Assembly: GCA_002841865.1 (NCBI GenBank)
Contig: PHBD01000004.1
Location: 60,434-124,433 of the forward strand
Source: Deltaproteobacteria bacterium HGW-Deltaproteobacteria-19
Lineage (GTDB): Bacteria > Desulfobacterota > Syntrophia > Syntrophales > PHBD01
DNA length: 64,000 bases
Direction of reading: 5' to 3'
Shown: positions 62,942 to 64,000 of the stretch, piece by piece
How positions within the stretch are numbered: position 1 is the first letter of the stretch
How the letters are laid out: each line of letters begins with the position of its first letter
Notes under the pieces: model-generated
Seen by the model: only the letters and a program-made list of their open reading frames with translations
The model's database searches: none
What the model was told of the DNA's origin: nothing
Program-made: the position numbers and the translations under genes

Positions 62942-63760
62942 ATGCTCTGTCGATACCTTAAGAAGCAGACGGCTCTGCCTGCGTTTCTCTGTCTTCTGAC
63001 GGTCATGTTTCTGGCAGGCTGCAGCCAGGAATCCCTTATCTTCTTCCCGGAAGTCCTGCCCAAGGAGTACCGGTTCGCCTTTCCAACACCGTTTCAGGAA
63101 GTCCGCCTGTCCGCCGATGGAATTGAGCTGCACGCCCTGCATTTCCGGACACCATCCCCCCGGGGGGTCGTCCTCTACTTTCACGGTAATGCGGGCAGCC
63201 TTCGCACATGGGGAGAGATTGCCCCCGCGTTCACGCGCCGGGGGTTCGACCTCCTGCTTCCCGACTATCGGGGCTTCGGCAAGAGCCAGGGCCGCCTTGA
63301 CGGGGAAGGCGCTCTGCTGGCGGATGCGCTTCGGATGTACGACCATCTGCGAAAAGAATACCCAGAACAGGCCATTGTCCTGTATGGAAGATCCATCGGA
63401 GCCGGACCGGCGACCTGGGTGGCCTCGCAACGGAAACCACGGAAGTTGATCCTCGAATCGCCGTACACCAGCCTCGTGAACCTGGGCGCCTACCACTATC
63501 CCTTCCTCCCCCGGCTGCTTATCCGGACGTTTCTGAGATATCCGCTCCCAACAGACCAATGGATCCGATCCGTATCCTGTCCGGTTTATTTATTTCACGG
63601 AACGGCGGATGACATCATTCCATTTCGCATGGGTGAACGTCTAAATGCTCTCTCGACAGGGAAACACCGGTTGATCGCCGTTCCCGGCGGCGGACACAAC
63701 GATCTGGAGAGTTCTTCACTCTATCAGCGGGAACTGGATCAAATTCTAAAGGAAGAATAA
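62942..63760 (+). CDS. Lipoprotein alpha/beta hydrolase (ABHD13/BEM46-like)
   Basis: A 272-residue lipoprotein. The signal runs TALPAFLCLLTVMFLAGCSQ with lipobox LAGC, so it is lipid-anchored at the periplasmic face. The hydrolase part has the oxyanion motif YFHGNAGSLRTW, PDYRGFGKSQGRL, nucleophile GRSIGAG (Ser near 158), acid in HGTADDIIPF and His in GGGHNDLES. ATG 62942 after AGGAGACG is chosen over the longer open frame because the lipobox then falls at the proper distance. Substrate is unknown, perhaps an ester or thioester in the periplasm. Confidence 0.85.
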   Translation: MLCRYLKKQTALPAFLCLLTVMFLAGCSQESLIFFPEVLPKEYRFAFPTPFQEVRLSADGIELHALHFRTPSPRGVVLYFHGNAGSLRTWGEIAPAFTRRGFDLLLPDYRGFGKSQGRLDGEGALLADALRMYDHLRKEYPEQAIVLYGRSIGAGPATWVASQRKPRKLILESPYTSLVNLGAYHYPFLPRLLIRTFLRYPLPTDQWIRSVSCPVYLFHGTADDIIPFRMGERLNALSTGKHRLIAVPGGGHNDLESSSLYQRELDQILKEE

Positions 63761-63797
63761 AGTGGGGCGGCTCTCATTCAACAGATCGACCAGCACG

Positions 63798-63831
63798 CAA
63801 AAGCCCCGCCGGGCTGGGATCCGGCGGGGCT
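63798..63831 (-). terminator. Terminator after the membrane-protein gene at the right edge
   Basis: AGCCCCGCCGG (63802-63812) and CCGGCGGGGCT (63821-63831) form a perfect 11-bp stem. On the minus strand the stem is followed by TTTTGCG. It may also stop the plus-strand hydrolase transcript. Confidence 0.75.
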
Positions 63832-63901
63832 GCTCAAGGAACACAGATCAGAAAAAGATCCGGTCGTTATGTCCTGTGCCCTTTGCGGGGCGCGCGTTTG
63901 C

Positions 63902-64000
63902 TCAGACGTCCTTCTTCTTGGACCAGGCCTCCTGGTAGAGCCGGCCGATGGTCGTCACCAGGGCCAGGAAGAACAGCCCCAGCATGAAGTTCGGGGCCGT
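63902..64000 (-). CDS. C-terminal end of an unidentified membrane protein (partial)
   Basis: On the minus strand 32 codons and TGA (63902-63904) enter from the right edge: a hydrophobic stretch NFMLGLFFLALVTTIGRLY and a charged end QEAWSKKKDV. This looks like a last transmembrane helix with a cytoplasmic tail. The family cannot be told from this length. A perfect GC-rich hairpin lies 70 bp beyond the stop. Confidence 0.55.
   Translation of the reverse strand, partial: TAPNFMLGLFFLALVTTIGRLYQEAWSKKKDV

Noticed and set aside
1..64000. CRISPR arrays, insertion sequences, phage genes, rRNA and tRNA genes
   Set aside because: Looked for repeated spaced units, terminal inverted repeats, transposase motifs and tRNA cloverleaf signals; none seen.

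Overview
The window is a high-GC, gene-dense chromosomal stretch from a Gram-negative, LPS-bearing bacterium. Lipid A and heptose assembly genes, Lol/Bam/Tol envelope machinery, an F-type c-subunit that carries a signal peptide, a fatty-acid beta-oxidation cluster and PEP synthase together suggest a deltaproteobacterial (Desulfobacterota, Syntrophobacterales-like) strict or facultative anaerobe. That placement is inferred from gene content and protein style; no rRNA is present. I saw no insertion sequence, phage, CRISPR array or tRNA.

Layout. 1-3833 (minus): hydrolase, YggT, DUF167, lipid II flippase MurJ and the 5' part of serS. 3904-4793 (plus): proC. 4852-9365 (minus): citramalate synthase cimA, a Sua5/YrdC protein and an RNase E/G, read from a clear promoter through a leader that encodes an isoleucine-rich peptide and ends in a terminator, which is a textbook attenuator. 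9349-15850 (minus): a fluoride-stress block. A fluoride riboswitch precedes a dynamin-like GTPase and enolase; a second fluoride riboswitch precedes a CPA2 antiporter, a universal stress protein, a prenyltransferase-fold protein, a DUF1232 protein and a small unknown. 16012-24051 (plus): purSL fusion and purQ, then a second Lol-like export cassette (ATPase, permease, LolA-like carrier, beta-barrel). 24280-29222 (plus): acyl-CoA ligase homologue with degenerate catalytic motifs, thiolase, enoyl-CoA hydratase, acyl-CoA dehydrogenase. 29372-33953 (minus): ppsA, a Cache-domain membrane protein without an output domain, and an orphan atpE. 34360-37195 (plus): mnmG and an APH-fold kinase. 37242-43956 (minus): TauE/SafE permease, Tol genes (tolB, TonB/TolA-like, tolR, tolQ), then epmA, efp and epmB, a complete EF-P lysylation set. 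44079-61483 (plus): lysS, lolC, lolD, bamA, skp, lpxD, lpxA, lpxB, msbA, lpxK, an LpxL-type acyltransferase, waaF, gmhB, a GT9 heptosyltransferase, a PagL-type deacylase and a Trm112-like protein, mostly with stop/start overlaps: one long envelope-assembly run. 61505-64000: small membrane protein, Dph6-like ATPase, lipoprotein hydrolase and the 3' end of an unknown membrane protein gene.

The most noteworthy content is the double fluoride-riboswitch block, which places a dynamin-like GTPase and an alpha/alpha-toroid protein under apparent fluoride control next to enolase (a classic fluoride target), and the Ile-peptide attenuator ahead of cimA, for which alternative pairings can be read directly from the sequence.
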